Shown: positions 40,943 to 50,164, counted from the stretch's first letter. The stretch is 64,000 nucleotides of DNA from an uncultured Acidimicrobiales bacterium (GCA_958296055.1 CATQHS010000001.1:942277-1006276), one strand, 5' to 3'. The notes: generated by a model from the letters alone, not told the origin. Translations and numbers: made by a program.

Positions 40943-42000
40943 TTGACACGACAACGCTTCTTTCAGATCAGGTATTCCAACTCAATACCTTCCTGTGGGC
41001 ACTTCAAGATTTACCTAAATCAAGCCAGATACAGCCAGTACTGCGACAGGCAGGCTACCAACTCAGATCCATAGAACCCCGTTTGATAGTTCCAGGCAAT
41101 CCTGCTGTTATTGCCGCGCTTGATAAGCTAGTCGGCTCTAAGGATCGATCCCCCTGTCGTCCTGATATCTGGTTACGACACACGGAAGATCCTTCAGAAC
41201 TAGTAATTGAGCTAAAATCGCGGGGTTTCTCACCTAATTCTTCTAATAGACGACAAGCTTGTAAGTTAATCGCTGCTGCTTCTGACTTAGCAGAGTCACT
41301 TGGTGCGTCAACACCACGCGGAGGGCACGTAATATATGCAACTGTTGTGAACGACGCACTCGATCTTGATATAACTTTGAAAGAACTTGCTTCTAAGCTA
41401 CACAATGAAGGAGTAAATGCAGCATCCACATCCGTCATAGGCTTCTCCGAAGAAGCAGAAGGAGTTGCGATCTCCAGCCCTTCATCTAACCTTCCTGAAC
41501 CGGCAGCTAACGCTCTTGCAAATCCAGCAATTGTTCTCCGACGAGACGACGATAATGATCTCCAACCTCTTTATTTGATACCATGGATTCCAGGTATAAG
41601 AGAAAGTCAAGACTCTCAGTTGCATGACGCTGGGCTCAACGAATTAACCAGTCGGGTACTGACATTCACCCTATCTAAAGTCGGAAGAGCACAAGTCCCA
41701 ACAACGCTCAAGCTCTCGGGGGACGAGATTATGAGTCTCTCAACCTCCAGAGTGTTCGATCACTGGAGAAGTGATACCCGCAAGCAGTTTGCCAGAGCCG
41801 TCATTAAGATTATAACTCGGGCTCTTGTATCAGATACAAATGTGGTATCAACCAGTAGTACTATGATAGAGGTAAATCTTAAAGACTTGGATGCTCAGAA
41901 CCGGATATTGAAACAAATTGAACAAATCGACCACACCAGTTCTACTACGAATCTCAAAGATGTTGTTAAAGAGCAGCCGACTCTTTTTGATGTTGAATAG
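40939..42000 (+). CDS. PD-(D/E)xK-like protein, second gene of the AT-rich cassette
   Basis: A 353-residue protein beginning MIDTTTLLSDQVFQLNTFLW. Residues about 70-90 read CRPDIWLRH, then ELVIELKSRGFS: a D followed after about 15 residues by ExK, the pattern of PD-(D/E)xK nucleases. The region after it (QACKLIAAASDLAESLG) is helical, as in such folds. The second half has no recognised domain and ends KEQPTLFDVE. Same A/T-rich composition as the upstream gene and GTGA overlap. A restriction or anti-phage function of the pair is an inference. Confidence 0.75.
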   Translation: MIDTTTLLSDQVFQLNTFLWALQDLPKSSQIQPVLRQAGYQLRSIEPRLIVPGNPAVIAALDKLVGSKDRSPCRPDIWLRHTEDPSELVIELKSRGFSPNSSNRRQACKLIAAASDLAESLGASTPRGGHVIYATVVNDALDLDITLKELASKLHNEGVNAASTSVIGFSEEAEGVAISSPSSNLPEPAANALANPAIVLRRDDDNDLQPLYLIPWIPGIRESQDSQLHDAGLNELTSRVLTFTLSKVGRAQVPTTLKLSGDEIMSLSTSRVFDHWRSDTRKQFARAVIKIITRALVSDTNVVSTSSTMIEVNLKDLDAQNRILKQIEQIDHTSSTTNLKDVVKEQPTLFDVE

Positions 42001-42024
42001 AAGGCAAACCGAAGGAGCGGGGAG

Positions 42025-43032
42025 ATGGAGCGTTTTCGTGAGATCGGCGGGGCGTCGTGCTGGAGGGGGCCCGACATCCAGGACCGAACCGACTGGATAC
42101 TGGAGTTGGACGACCGGCACGTCGAGGAGCTGAGACGGGCGCTGGAGGCGGCCGAGGCGGACGGGCTCGACTTCTTGGACCTGAACCGCCGGAACTTCGC
42201 CCTGCCCGCCCTCGGGCCGGTGCTGGAGTCGCTGCTGGACGAGCTGATCGACGGCCGGGGGTTCAAGCTGGTCCGGGGCGTGCCGGTGGAGGGCCTGGCC
42301 GAGCGCCAGATTGAGCTGATGTACTGGGGCTTAGGCCTGTACCTGGGCATACCCCTGCCCCAGGGGGCCGAGGGCACCGACCTCTTCGCCCACGTCCGCG
42401 ACGAGGGCGTGGACCGCCACGCCAACTACGGCGGCGGTCTGCTCAACAAGCACCACGGCGCCCTGCCCTTCCACACCGATTCCTCCGACATAGTCGGGCT
42501 GCTGTGCATCCGGCCGGCCATGCGGGGCGGGACCAGCACCATCGTGAGCGCGGCCGCGGTCCACGACGAGATAGTCCGCACCCGTCCGGATCTGATCGGC
42601 GCCATGTACGAGCCGTGGTGGTTCGACCGCAAGCGGGGCGAGGGGCCCGACAGCTTCGCCCGCTGCCCCATCTTCGCGGTCAACGGCGATCGGAAGCTGT
42701 TCTCCTTCTACGGGCCCGACCTGTTCAAGACGGCCACCCGGGGCGAGCACGTGCCCGAGCTGTCGGACCGCCAGATCGAGGCCATGGCCACCATCGACGA
42801 GATCAACGCCAGCGAGGAGTTCCAACTCCACATGAACTTCCGGTCCGGGGAGATCCAGCTCCTCAACAACTACGCCATCATGCACTCGCGCACCGCCTAC
42901 GAGGACTACCCCGACCCGGCGCTCAAGCGCGACCTCATCCGGCTGTGGCTGACGGTGGACGGAGACCTGGGGCTCCCCCCCGAGATGGCCGAGCGGGGCC
43001 TTACCGCCCGCTCCGTCGCCTTCGCCCGATGA
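42025..43032 (+). CDS. TauD/TfdA-family Fe(II)/2-oxoglutarate dioxygenase
   Basis: A 335-residue protein. LPFHTDSSDIVGLLC places the HxD of the 2-His-1-carboxylate iron site; LLNNYAIMHSRTAYEDYPDPALKRDLIRLWL carries the distal His and the Arg that binds 2-oxoglutarate. GFKLVRGVPVE is the usual front block. Members hydroxylate sulfonates, phenoxyacetates, alkylamines or carnitine precursors; the substrate here is unknown. GAAGGAG precedes the ATG, 24 bp after the AT-rich cassette, which may have separated it from its promoter. Confidence 0.92.
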   Translation: MERFREIGGASCWRGPDIQDRTDWILELDDRHVEELRRALEAAEADGLDFLDLNRRNFALPALGPVLESLLDELIDGRGFKLVRGVPVEGLAERQIELMYWGLGLYLGIPLPQGAEGTDLFAHVRDEGVDRHANYGGGLLNKHHGALPFHTDSSDIVGLLCIRPAMRGGTSTIVSAAAVHDEIVRTRPDLIGAMYEPWWFDRKRGEGPDSFARCPIFAVNGDRKLFSFYGPDLFKTATRGEHVPELSDRQIEAMATIDEINASEEFQLHMNFRSGEIQLLNNYAIMHSRTAYEDYPDPALKRDLIRLWLTVDGDLGLPPEMAERGLTARSVAFAR

Positions 43033-43074
43033 CCCTCTCTCCGGTGGCCGCGCCGGCAGCCGTCCGGGCCGGCG

Positions 43075-43812
43075 TCACCAGGTGCACATGCCGCCGGTCA
43101 CGTTGAGGGCCTGACCGGTGATGTAGGCGCCGTCGTCGGAGGCCAAAAAGGCGATAACGGCGGCCACGTCGGCGGGCTGGCCCAGCCGCCCGAGCGGGCT
43201 CATGGCCGACCAGGCCGCCACTTGGTCGGCCGAGCGGGTGTCGGCGCCCATCTCGGTGAGCACATAGCCAGGGCAGATCGAGTTGACCGTGATCTGATGC
43301 GGGCCCAGCTCCATGGCCGCGATCCGGCTGAGGGCCACCACCGCAGCCTTGGACGCGGCGTAGGCGGCTTCGCCCGGGGTGCCGCGCTTGGCCGCCATCG
43401 AGGCCATGTTCACCACCCGCCCGCCCCGACCGGAGGCGATCATGGCCGGCGCCAGCGCCTGCATGGTGATCACCATTGAGCGGGCGTTCACCCGGTGCAG
43501 GTCGTCCCATTGGCCCAGGTCCATCTCCAGCAGCGGGGCCTTGGCGAAGACACCGGCGTTGTTGACCAGCAGCCAGTAGGGGTCGCCGTCGCCGTCAGCG
43601 TCGGCGGCCAGGCCCCGTCGGGTCGCCTCGTCGTCTCGCAGATCGACGACCAGGCTGGAAGCGCCCATCTCGGCGGCCGCCCGCTCCACGGCGGGATCGA
43701 CGTCGAGCAGGGTCATCCGCATGCCCTCGTCGGCCAGGCGCTGCGCCACCTGGCGGCCGATGCCCCGGGCCGCCCCGGTGACCAGGCCGCGGCGGCCGTG
43801 CAGTCGCGTCAT
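43075..43812 (-). CDS. SDR-family oxidoreductase (FabG-like)
   Basis: A 245-residue classical short-chain dehydrogenase. Cofactor site VTGAARGIGRQVA, LLVNNAGVF, catalytic YAASK in GEAAYAASKAAVVALSR with a Ser upstream (VNMASMAAKRG), and NSICPGYVLTEM. The aspartate after the second strand (LLDVDP) suggests NAD rather than NADP. Substrate unknown. The gene lies between a dioxygenase (convergent) and ribE, on the same strand as ribE. Confidence 0.94.
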   Translation of the reverse strand: MTRLHGRRGLVTGAARGIGRQVAQRLADEGMRMTLLDVDPAVERAAAEMGASSLVVDLRDDEATRRGLAADADGDGDPYWLLVNNAGVFAKAPLLEMDLGQWDDLHRVNARSMVITMQALAPAMIASGRGGRVVNMASMAAKRGTPGEAAYAASKAAVVALSRIAAMELGPHQITVNSICPGYVLTEMGADTRSADQVAAWSAMSPLGRLGQPADVAAVIAFLASDDGAYITGQALNVTGGMCTW

Positions 43813-43865
43813 CGATCCGGGGCTACCGACCGGTCGCGAGACGCCGGGGCCGCACCTCAGGGCTC

Positions 43866-44504
43866 CTAACCGGCGGCGAGAAGCTGGGCCCGCGTCTCGG
43901 GGTCGCTCAGCAGGTCCTCGACGGTGGTGACGATGGCCTGGGTCTGGGCGTCGATCTCGAGGTTTACCCGGTCGCCGACCGAGACTCGGCCCAGCGTGGT
44001 GCGGGCCAGGGTCTCCGGTATCAGGCTCACCGCGATGCGGTTTGCGCCCCGGTCCACCCGGGAGATGGTGAGGCTGGCCCCGTCAAGGGCCACCCAGCCC
44101 TTCCACAGCAGGTAGCGCATGTGCTGCGGGGCCACGTCGAACCACATGGTGCGGTTGGCCCCGTCGGCTTCGATCTCAGCCACGGTGACGGTGACGGCGA
44201 TGTGGCCGGACAGCACGTGGCCGCCCAGTTCGTCGCCGAACTTGAGCGAGCGCTCCACGTTGACCCGGTCGCCGACCGCGACCGACCCGAGGTTGGAGGA
44301 GGCGAAGGTCTCGCCGATGACGTTGAACCCGACCTCGGCCCCGTCGAGGCCGGTGACGGTGAGGCAAACCCCGTTGAGGGACACGCTCGCCCCCGGTTCG
44401 AGCCCCTCGGCCAGCGGTCCCAGGGCGACGACCAGCGTCCCCACCCCGTCGACCACCTCGACGCTGAGCACCTCGCACTGCCCCTGAACAATCCCTGTGT
44501 ACAT
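43866..44504 (-). CDS. ribE: riboflavin synthase alpha chain
   Basis: A 212-residue protein made of two lumazine-binding repeats. It starts MYTGIVQGQCEVLS, has GVCLTVTGLDGAEVGFNVIGET in the first repeat and GHVLSGHIAVTVTV and WVALDGASLTISRVD in the second, with the C-terminal helix. It converts two 6,7-dimethyl-8-ribityllumazine molecules to riboflavin. It lies apart from other rib genes here, directly downstream of a PIN/DUF433 module, which may supply its promoter. ATG 44504 is preferred over GTG 44510 by family alignment. Confidence 0.93.
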   Translation of the reverse strand: MYTGIVQGQCEVLSVEVVDGVGTLVVALGPLAEGLEPGASVSLNGVCLTVTGLDGAEVGFNVIGETFASSNLGSVAVGDRVNVERSLKFGDELGGHVLSGHIAVTVTVAEIEADGANRTMWFDVAPQHMRYLLWKGWVALDGASLTISRVDRGANRIAVSLIPETLARTTLGRVSVGDRVNLEIDAQTQAIVTTVEDLLSDPETRAQLLAAG

Positions 44505-44513
44505 GTTCACGAA

Positions 44514-45122
44514 CTATAGTCGAAGCATTTGACTGAACCGCTCAATCTCGTCCCGCTCCGACAACCAGTCAAGAACTTCCTCTCTCGCCTCATGCCTCAC
44601 TTGATCGCCAGATAAATTCATGTGGTTCGATAATTCCCCTAAGATGTTAACCGGATCACGCATAGAATTTTCTGATAATGAAGGCTTTGGCAACAATATG
44701 ACTTTCGACCTGATCATGTCACACAACTGCTTCTTGATTTGCGGAAGATAAGCAATTAACTGACCCCATTCAACCAAGGGATCTTCGATAGGTTGACGCC
44801 AGCAGACTACAGCGAATTTGTCCAAACGAGATAGAACAAACATCTCAGGTGCAAGTTTCATTTGATTGAGATCACGGGTAACTAAAGCGTCGAATCCGCT
44901 ATCAGCAGCTCGACAGTACAAGTACCAATCAGGAGTAGGGTTAACTGACAGCTCTCTATCGAAATCCGATAGATGTACAGCCTCAGTCGTTGCATCTACT
45001 GCTCTAAGAGCGAATCCAGGTGGCTTCGGAAATCCTTGATCCAATAGAAGGCGAATAATCTTCGCTTCAGGCTGCGATTGGTTCGGTACCACGGAGCCGT
45101 GATTCCAGATCGTAGGCATCAT
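44514..45122 (-). CDS. DUF5615-like PIN toxin partner of DUF433 protein
   Basis: A 202-residue protein. The front reads KIIRLLLDQGFPKPPGF with a PIN-type Asp, then VHLSDFDRELS and ADSGFDALVTRDLNQMKLA, the spaced acidic residues of DUF5615/Mut7-C-like PIN proteins. A long helical C-terminus follows. ATG 45122 lies 6 nt after GAGGAAG inside the DUF433 gene and overlaps it by 56 bp. A/T-rich, so probably acquired together with its partner. Toxin activity on RNA is an inference from the PIN fold and from the known DUF433-DUF5615 pairing. Confidence 0.7.
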   Translation of the reverse strand: MMPTIWNHGSVVPNQSQPEAKIIRLLLDQGFPKPPGFALRAVDATTEAVHLSDFDRELSVNPTPDWYLYCRAADSGFDALVTRDLNQMKLAPEMFVLSRLDKFAVVCWRQPIEDPLVEWGQLIAYLPQIKKQLCDMIRSKVILLPKPSLSENSMRDPVNILGELSNHMNLSGDQVRHEAREEVLDWLSERDEIERFSQMLRL

Positions 45123-45762
45123 TTGCTTCCTCAGGCTTGAGGTGTGGGTACAGATCCACGATCTGGGATGTTGTGAGTCCGCGTTCTTGGCGAAGTGCAT
45201 GGACGTTGGCCGTCGGAATTCTGGAGTTACGTATACAAGGGTCACCGCCTAGCACCATAGGCGAGATGAAAGTATACTCACTAGGTGTTATGAGATCGGG
45301 ACCCCACAAACGTCGTCTACCGAAGTCTGAGACTTGGGCTTGAAACCTGAACACCGACAACAAGCCAGCAAGGTTGTCATACGGCAGGAACCCTTCACCC
45401 AAGACAGGATCAAACAATTCACCGTCGAACACGGCTGTTCTGTGCGTTGCCATGATTCGCTGCACGTCTTCACCAGCGGTCAAACGCTCCCTGACCTTTT
45501 GCGCGTATCTGCCAGCTCTAGTCGGCGGTATTCCGCGCTGCCGCAACCAGGCCACCATTCGGACCAGGATCAAATCCCGGTAGGACCACACCGGCTGAGC
45601 CGAGTCGAAGTCCGGTACGTACACCTTGTCACGGCGCCAAACCTGGATCGTCCTAGTCGGCACGCCCGAGAGTTGAGCGGCCCGGTTGGAGCCGTAGCGG
45701 CCCCTCGGATACCTCAAGGAGCGCAGGCACTGGCGCGTCAGAGCGTCGAGGTCCCCGGACAC
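45067..45762 (-). CDS. MerR-like HTH plus DUF433 antitoxin
   Basis: A 231-residue protein. Residues 15-75 form a MerR/HTH-like domain (YGSNRAAQLSGVPTRTIQVWRRDKVYVP). The C-terminal 60 residues are DUF433 (FISPMVLGGDPCIRNSRIPTANVHALRQERGLTTSQIVDLYPHLK). DUF433 proteins are antitoxins of DUF5615-type PIN toxins, encoded just downstream here with overlap. GTG 45762 has GAAGGAG in front. The front half of the gene has host-like GC and the second half is A/T-richer. Confidence 0.85.
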   Translation of the reverse strand: MSGDLDALTRQCLRSLRYPRGRYGSNRAAQLSGVPTRTIQVWRRDKVYVPDFDSAQPVWSYRDLILVRMVAWLRQRGIPPTRAGRYAQKVRERLTAGEDVQRIMATHRTAVFDGELFDPVLGEGFLPYDNLAGLLSVFRFQAQVSDFGRRRLWGPDLITPSEYTFISPMVLGGDPCIRNSRIPTANVHALRQERGLTTSQIVDLYPHLKPEEANDAYDLESRLRGTEPIAA

Positions 45763-45859
45763 GGCGTCTCCTTCTTCTGTGGGCTTGGACCGCCAGCCTA
45801 GTTTCGGTCGGCCACAATGGGCGCAGCGCTGTGACAGGCCGGACCACCCAGGAGGGCCG

Positions 45860-46897
45860 ATGAAGGCCGCCGTTTACAACCGGGCCGGGGGGCCTGAGGT
45901 GCTGGAGTACCGCGACGTGGCCGACCCCGAGCCGGGGCTGGCCGACGTGGTGGTGGACGTGGCCGCCACCGCGCTCAACCGGCTCGACGTGGTCCAGCGG
46001 TCGGGCCGGTACCAGTTGCCGGGCTTCTCCTACCCCCACATCGCGGGCATGGACGTGGCCGGGACCGTCTCGGCCGTCGGCGGCGACGCGACCGGCTGGA
46101 GCGCAGGCGACCGGGTCATCGTCGACCCGTCCCTGGTTGGGGTCTCGGACCGCTCGAAGCTGGCCGGCAGCGACGACCTCTACGGCGAGCACGGCATCAT
46201 CGGCGCCACCCGCGACGGCGGCTACGCCGAGCGGTGCCTGGTCCCCGCCTCGCACTGCCTGGCCATACCCGACCACGTCGGCTTCGAGGAGGCGGCCTCC
46301 TTCCCCACCTGCTGGGTGACGGCTGGCCACGGGCTGTACGCGGCCGGGCGACTGCGACCCGGCGAGACGGTGATGATCCACGCGGCCGCCTCGGGCGTGT
46401 CGGTGGCCGCCGTCCAGCTCGCGGCCGACACCGGCGCCACCGTGCTGGCCACCGCCGCTGACGACGAGAGCTGCGAGAGGGCCCTCGAACTCGGGGCTGC
46501 CGCCGCCTTCAACACCAGCGCCAGCGGCGATCTCAGCCGATGGGCCTTCGAACTAACCGGCGGGGTCGGGGTGGACTTGGTGCTCGACCACGTCGGCCCG
46601 GCCCTGTTCGGCCCGTCGCTGGCCTCGCTGGGGATCGGGGGCAGGTTGGTGACCTGCGGCAACACCTCCGGCGACGAGGCAACTATCGGATCGCTGGGCC
46701 ACCTCTTCCACTCCGGGATCTCCATCGTCGGGTCCGGCCCCTACCTGCCCGGCGAGATGGCCGAGATCTGGGGCCGGTTCTGCGGCGGCGGGTTCCGGGC
46801 CGTCATCGACTCCGTGTTCCCCCTGTCCGAGGCGGGCCGGGCCCATGCCAAGATGCAGAGCAACGACTTCTTCGGCAAGATTCTGCTCCGACCCTGA
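45860..46897 (+). CDS. zinc-type alcohol dehydrogenase / quinone reductase family protein
   Basis: A 345-residue MDR protein. MKAAVYNRAGGPEVLEYRDV, AATALNRLDVVQRSG, AGMDVAGTVSAVG, GETVMIHAAASGVSVAAVQLAADTGATVLATA (nucleotide-binding Gly pattern), and ending FFGKILLRP. The Cys/His catalytic zinc ligands of true alcohol dehydrogenases are not in their usual places, so a quinone- or enoyl-reductase-like role is possible. GGAGGG precedes the ATG. It is the first gene of a long plus-strand run that includes a full ABC importer. Confidence 0.85.
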   Translation: MKAAVYNRAGGPEVLEYRDVADPEPGLADVVVDVAATALNRLDVVQRSGRYQLPGFSYPHIAGMDVAGTVSAVGGDATGWSAGDRVIVDPSLVGVSDRSKLAGSDDLYGEHGIIGATRDGGYAERCLVPASHCLAIPDHVGFEEAASFPTCWVTAGHGLYAAGRLRPGETVMIHAAASGVSVAAVQLAADTGATVLATAADDESCERALELGAAAAFNTSASGDLSRWAFELTGGVGVDLVLDHVGPALFGPSLASLGIGGRLVTCGNTSGDEATIGSLGHLFHSGISIVGSGPYLPGEMAEIWGRFCGGGFRAVIDSVFPLSEAGRAHAKMQSNDFFGKILLRP

Positions 46898-46913
46898 AGG
46901 GAGCCCGGCCCCA

Positions 46914-47804
46914 GTGACCGAACCCGGCATCGCAGCCAGCACCTCCGAAGGCGGCGAGGGGCCCGAGCCGCGGCCCGGCCCCGACGGCCAAGGGCTCGAT
47001 CAGCGGCCTAGCCGAGACGGCCAAGGGGCGGTGGTGTCCCTGCGAGGCGTCTCCAAATGGTTCATCGGCCGCAACGACCCCACCCACGCCTTGTCGCGGA
47101 TCGACCTCGACGTGTCCGACGGCGAGTTCGTCAGCGTCATCGGCCCCAGCGGCTGCGGCAAGTCGACGCTGCTGCGGGTGGTGGGGGGCCTGGTCGGATA
47201 CGAGTCGGGGACGGTCGAGGTGGCCGGCACCACCCCGGCGGTGGCCCGCCGGACCAAACAGCTCGGGTTCACCCCCCAGACCCCGGCCCTGCTGCCGTGG
47301 CGGACCGTCCGCCGCAACGCCCGGTTCCTCAGCGAGCTGAACGCCCGCCGGGCCGTCAGCGAGCCGCTCAGCGAACAGGAGTCGGTGGCGCTGCTGGAGA
47401 CGGTCGGGCTGGGCAAGTTCCTCGACAGCTTCCCCAACGAGCTGTCGGGCGGTATGCAGCAGCGGGTGTCGCTGGTCCGCAGCTTCGTGCTGGGCGCCCC
47501 GGTGATGCTCATGGACGAGCCCTTCTCGGCCTTGGACGAGATCACCCGCAACGAGATGCGCTACCTGCTGCTCGACCTGTGGGCCCGCACCCGCAAGACG
47601 GTGCTGTTCGTGACCCACAGCATCCCCGAGGCCGTCATCTTGGCCGACCGGGTGCTGGTGATGGCCCCCCGGCCGGGCCGGATCGTGCGGACCGAGCACG
47701 TGAGCTTGGCCCGGCCCCGGACGACGGCCATGGAAGACGACCCCGTATACCTAGAGCACGTCAGCCGGGTGCGGGCCGCGCTGCACGAGGCCTCGGCCCG
47801 ATGA
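46914..47804 (+). CDS. ABC importer ATPase, taurine/nitrate (SsuB/TauB) type
   Basis: A 296-residue protein with a 40-residue disordered lead, then VVSLRGVSKWFIG, Walker A SVIGPSGCGKSTLLRVVGGL, Q-loop TPQTPALLPWRTV, signature LSGGMQQRVSLVRSF, Walker B MLMDEPFSALDE and H-loop VLFVTHSIPEAVILADRV. This is the full SsuB/TauB/NrtD pattern. GTG 46914 follows the dehydrogenase by 16 bp, and its end overlaps the permease start by 4 bases (ATGA). Confidence 0.96.
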   Translation: MTEPGIAASTSEGGEGPEPRPGPDGQGLDQRPSRDGQGAVVSLRGVSKWFIGRNDPTHALSRIDLDVSDGEFVSVIGPSGCGKSTLLRVVGGLVGYESGTVEVAGTTPAVARRTKQLGFTPQTPALLPWRTVRRNARFLSELNARRAVSEPLSEQESVALLETVGLGKFLDSFPNELSGGMQQRVSLVRSFVLGAPVMLMDEPFSALDEITRNEMRYLLLDLWARTRKTVLFVTHSIPEAVILADRVLVMAPRPGRIVRTEHVSLARPRTTAMEDDPVYLEHVSRVRAALHEASAR

Positions 47805-48721
47805 GCGCCCCCGAGCCCGCGGCCTCCGCCGGACCAGGCGCCCCCGAGACCGCGGCCAGCCCCGCCGAGACCGCCGAACCCAGCGCCAGCCCCGCCGAGA
47901 CCGAGCAGCCGGCGGCCGATGAGGAGCGGGCCCCCTCGCCGCCCCGGCGGCCGTTGCGGCAACTGGCGGTGGCGGCGGCGCCGGTTATCGGGGTGGTTCT
48001 GCTGTTCGGCCTGTGGGAGTTCTACGTCCGGGCTGCGGGCGTCCACGTCCTCACCCTGCCCCCGCCGAGCCGGGTGCTCCGCCATCTCGTCGCCGAGCCC
48101 GGCTTCTACTGGGAGCACTCCCTCGTCACCATCAGAGAGGCGACGCTGGGGTTCTGGCTCGGCTTCAGCGCAGCCATGGTGGTGGCCACCTTCATGGCCC
48201 ACTCCCGGTTCATGGAGCGGGCCACTCTCCCCACCATCGTGCTGCTGCAAAGCACACCGGTGGCCGTGCTGGCCCCGGTGTTTTTGATCTGGTTCGGGTT
48301 CAACATCTGGCCCAAGGCCCTGACCGCGGCCGTGTTCTGCTACGTCCCCTTCGTCGTGAACGCCTTCACCGGCCTGAGGGCCATCGACGAGAACGCCTAC
48401 GAGCTGATGCGCTCGGTGTCGTCGAGCCGGTGGGAGATTTTCCGCAAGCTGAGGCTCCCCCACTCTCTGCCCTACCTGTTCTCCTCGGCCCGGCTGTGCC
48501 TGGGGCTGGCCCTGGTGGGCGCGGTGATCGGCGAGATGTTCGCCGGGTCCACCGGCGGTCTGGGCAACACGGCCCGGGTGGCCCAGACCCGGCTGCTGGT
48601 GGACCAGTTGTGGGGCAGCATCTTCACGCTGGCCCTGATCGGGGTGATCGCCAACCTGGTGCTGGTCGCGGTGGAGGCCCGGATGCTGCGCTGGCACAGC
48701 TCCCAAACCACCCGAAGCTGA
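47801..48721 (+). CDS. ABC importer permease, SsuC/TauC type
   Basis: A 306-residue protein: disordered Ala/Pro/Glu front (residues 1-50, with a 30-bp duplication SPAETAEPSA/SPAETEQPA), then six membrane helices and the permease loop ELMRSVSSSRWEIFRKLRLPHSLPYLFSSARL, the EAA-like loop that docks the ATPase. It completes the importer with the ATPase upstream and the binding protein downstream. The 3' end (27 bp including the stop) is duplicated 60 bp further on. Confidence 0.95.
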   Translation: MSAPEPAASAGPGAPETAASPAETAEPSASPAETEQPAADEERAPSPPRRPLRQLAVAAAPVIGVVLLFGLWEFYVRAAGVHVLTLPPPSRVLRHLVAEPGFYWEHSLVTIREATLGFWLGFSAAMVVATFMAHSRFMERATLPTIVLLQSTPVAVLAPVFLIWFGFNIWPKALTAAVFCYVPFVVNAFTGLRAIDENAYELMRSVSSSRWEIFRKLRLPHSLPYLFSSARLCLGLALVGAVIGEMFAGSTGGLGNTARVAQTRLLVDQLWGSIFTLALIGVIANLVLVAVEARMLRWHSSQTTRS

Positions 48722-48785
48722 CCGGGCCGAACGGCCGGGCCCAGGCCGGAGCTGACCCGCTCCCAAACCACCCGAAGCTGACCGG
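48699..48785. repeat. direct duplication of the permease 3' end
   Basis: A 27-bp unit starting GCTCCCAAACCACCCGAAGC is present at 48699-48725 and 48759-48785. It covers the last codons and stop of the permease gene. Confidence 0.95.
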
Positions 48786-48874
48786 TCGCGGCCTGGCACT
48801 TGAACGGCGGCGGCTGCGGCTGGCATCATCGGGCCCGGGAGCTGAAGTTCCTGAACCGAAGAGGGGGTACCCGA

Positions 48875-50152
48875 ATGACGTTTCTCACCGGGCGGCGGCT
48901 GCCGCTCAAGTTGGCCGCCGTCCTCATGACCGCCGCCCTGGTGGCGGCGGCGTGCGGCAACGACGACTCCACCACCTCCACGGCAGGCGACGAGACGCCC
49001 GCCCCGACCACCGAGGCCCCGGCGGCCCCCGAGCCCGCCGACGAGGAGACGCCCGCCCCGACCACCGAGGCCCCGGCGGCCCCCGAGCCCGCCGACGAAG
49101 CGGCTCCCGAGCCGGAGCCCGACTCGGCCATGGGGCCCGACGGCCTGCCCGCCATAGGCACCCCGGAGCGGTGCGAGGCCAACCGGGCCGCCGGGACGCT
49201 GACGTTCATGACCGGATTCGACTTCGCCGCGGCGGCGGGGATCGTCGAGGTGGTGGCGGCCGAGGCCGAGGGCTACTTCGACGAGATGTGCCTCGACGTC
49301 GAGCTCCAAGCCGGCTTCGCGCCCGGCAACACCACCTCGATGGCGGCCGGCGCCACCCAGCTCTCGATGGCCGCCTCCTTCGGCGAGCTGGTGCGGCTCA
49401 ACGTCAACGGCGGCACCAACATGATCGCCTTCTCCCAGCTCGGCCACACCGCGGTGTCCGGGCTGGTGGTGCCGGCCGGCACCATCGGCTCGCTGGCCGA
49501 CCTGGCCGGCAAGACCGTCGGCATCAAGGGCGACCTCCCGGCCGCCATCGAAGCCATGCTGGCCTCCGAGGGAATCCTGCGCGCCGACATCACCGAGCTG
49601 CTGCTGGACGGCTTCAACCCGGTGGAGCACCTGGCACTGGGCATCGACGCGCTGCCGGTGTACAAGTCGAATGAGCCCGCGGTGCTCGACCGGGAGGGCA
49701 TCCCGTTCGAGCTCTACGACCCGCTCGACTACGGCGTCCCGGCGTCGTTCGCGGTGGCCGTCAACACCCCCGACTTCTACGAGAAGCACCCGACGGTGGT
49801 GGAGGACTTCGTGCGGGCCGACCTGAAGGGCTACTACTTCGCGGCCAACAACCCCGAGGCGGCGGTGTCCCACGCCTTCGACCTGATCAACGCGGCCGGC
49901 AACCCGCTCTATCTGGCCGAGGCCCACGAGCTGAGCCGGTGGCGGGTCGAGCAGTCGATGATCCAGAACGTGACCCCCGACGGCTTCCTGATCGGCCAGC
50001 TCAACCCCGAGACCCTCGGGGCCGAGGTCGATCTGCTGACCAGCCTCGGGGTGTTCGACGAGATGCCCGACTGGGAGAGCATGATCGACACCACCGTCGT
50101 CCCCAAGCTCTACGACGACAACGGCGAGCTGATCTGGATCCCGATGAACTGA
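48875..50152 (+). CDS. ABC importer substrate-binding lipoprotein, NMT1/THI5-like
   Basis: A 425-residue lipoprotein. Signal peptide KLAAVLMTAALVAAAC with lipobox VAAAC (Cys about residue 27). Then a linker with a perfect 18-residue tandem repeat (54 bp, 48992-49099: ETPAPTTEAPAAPEPADE twice), then the NMT1-like ligand domain (MTGFDFAAAAGIVEVVAAEAEGYF, KTVGIKGDLPAAIEAML). It binds the imported solute outside the membrane. The ligand class of NMT1-like proteins includes aromatic sulfonates, taurine and pyrimidine or thiamine precursors. GAGGGGG lies 11 nt before ATG 48875. Confidence 0.94.
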   Translation: MTFLTGRRLPLKLAAVLMTAALVAAACGNDDSTTSTAGDETPAPTTEAPAAPEPADEETPAPTTEAPAAPEPADEAAPEPEPDSAMGPDGLPAIGTPERCEANRAAGTLTFMTGFDFAAAAGIVEVVAAEAEGYFDEMCLDVELQAGFAPGNTTSMAAGATQLSMAASFGELVRLNVNGGTNMIAFSQLGHTAVSGLVVPAGTIGSLADLAGKTVGIKGDLPAAIEAMLASEGILRADITELLLDGFNPVEHLALGIDALPVYKSNEPAVLDREGIPFELYDPLDYGVPASFAVAVNTPDFYEKHPTVVEDFVRADLKGYYFAANNPEAAVSHAFDLINAAGNPLYLAEAHELSRWRVEQSMIQNVTPDGFLIGQLNPETLGAEVDLLTSLGVFDEMPDWESMIDTTVVPKLYDDNGELIWIPMN

Positions 50153-50164
50153 GGCGGGCGAGCC

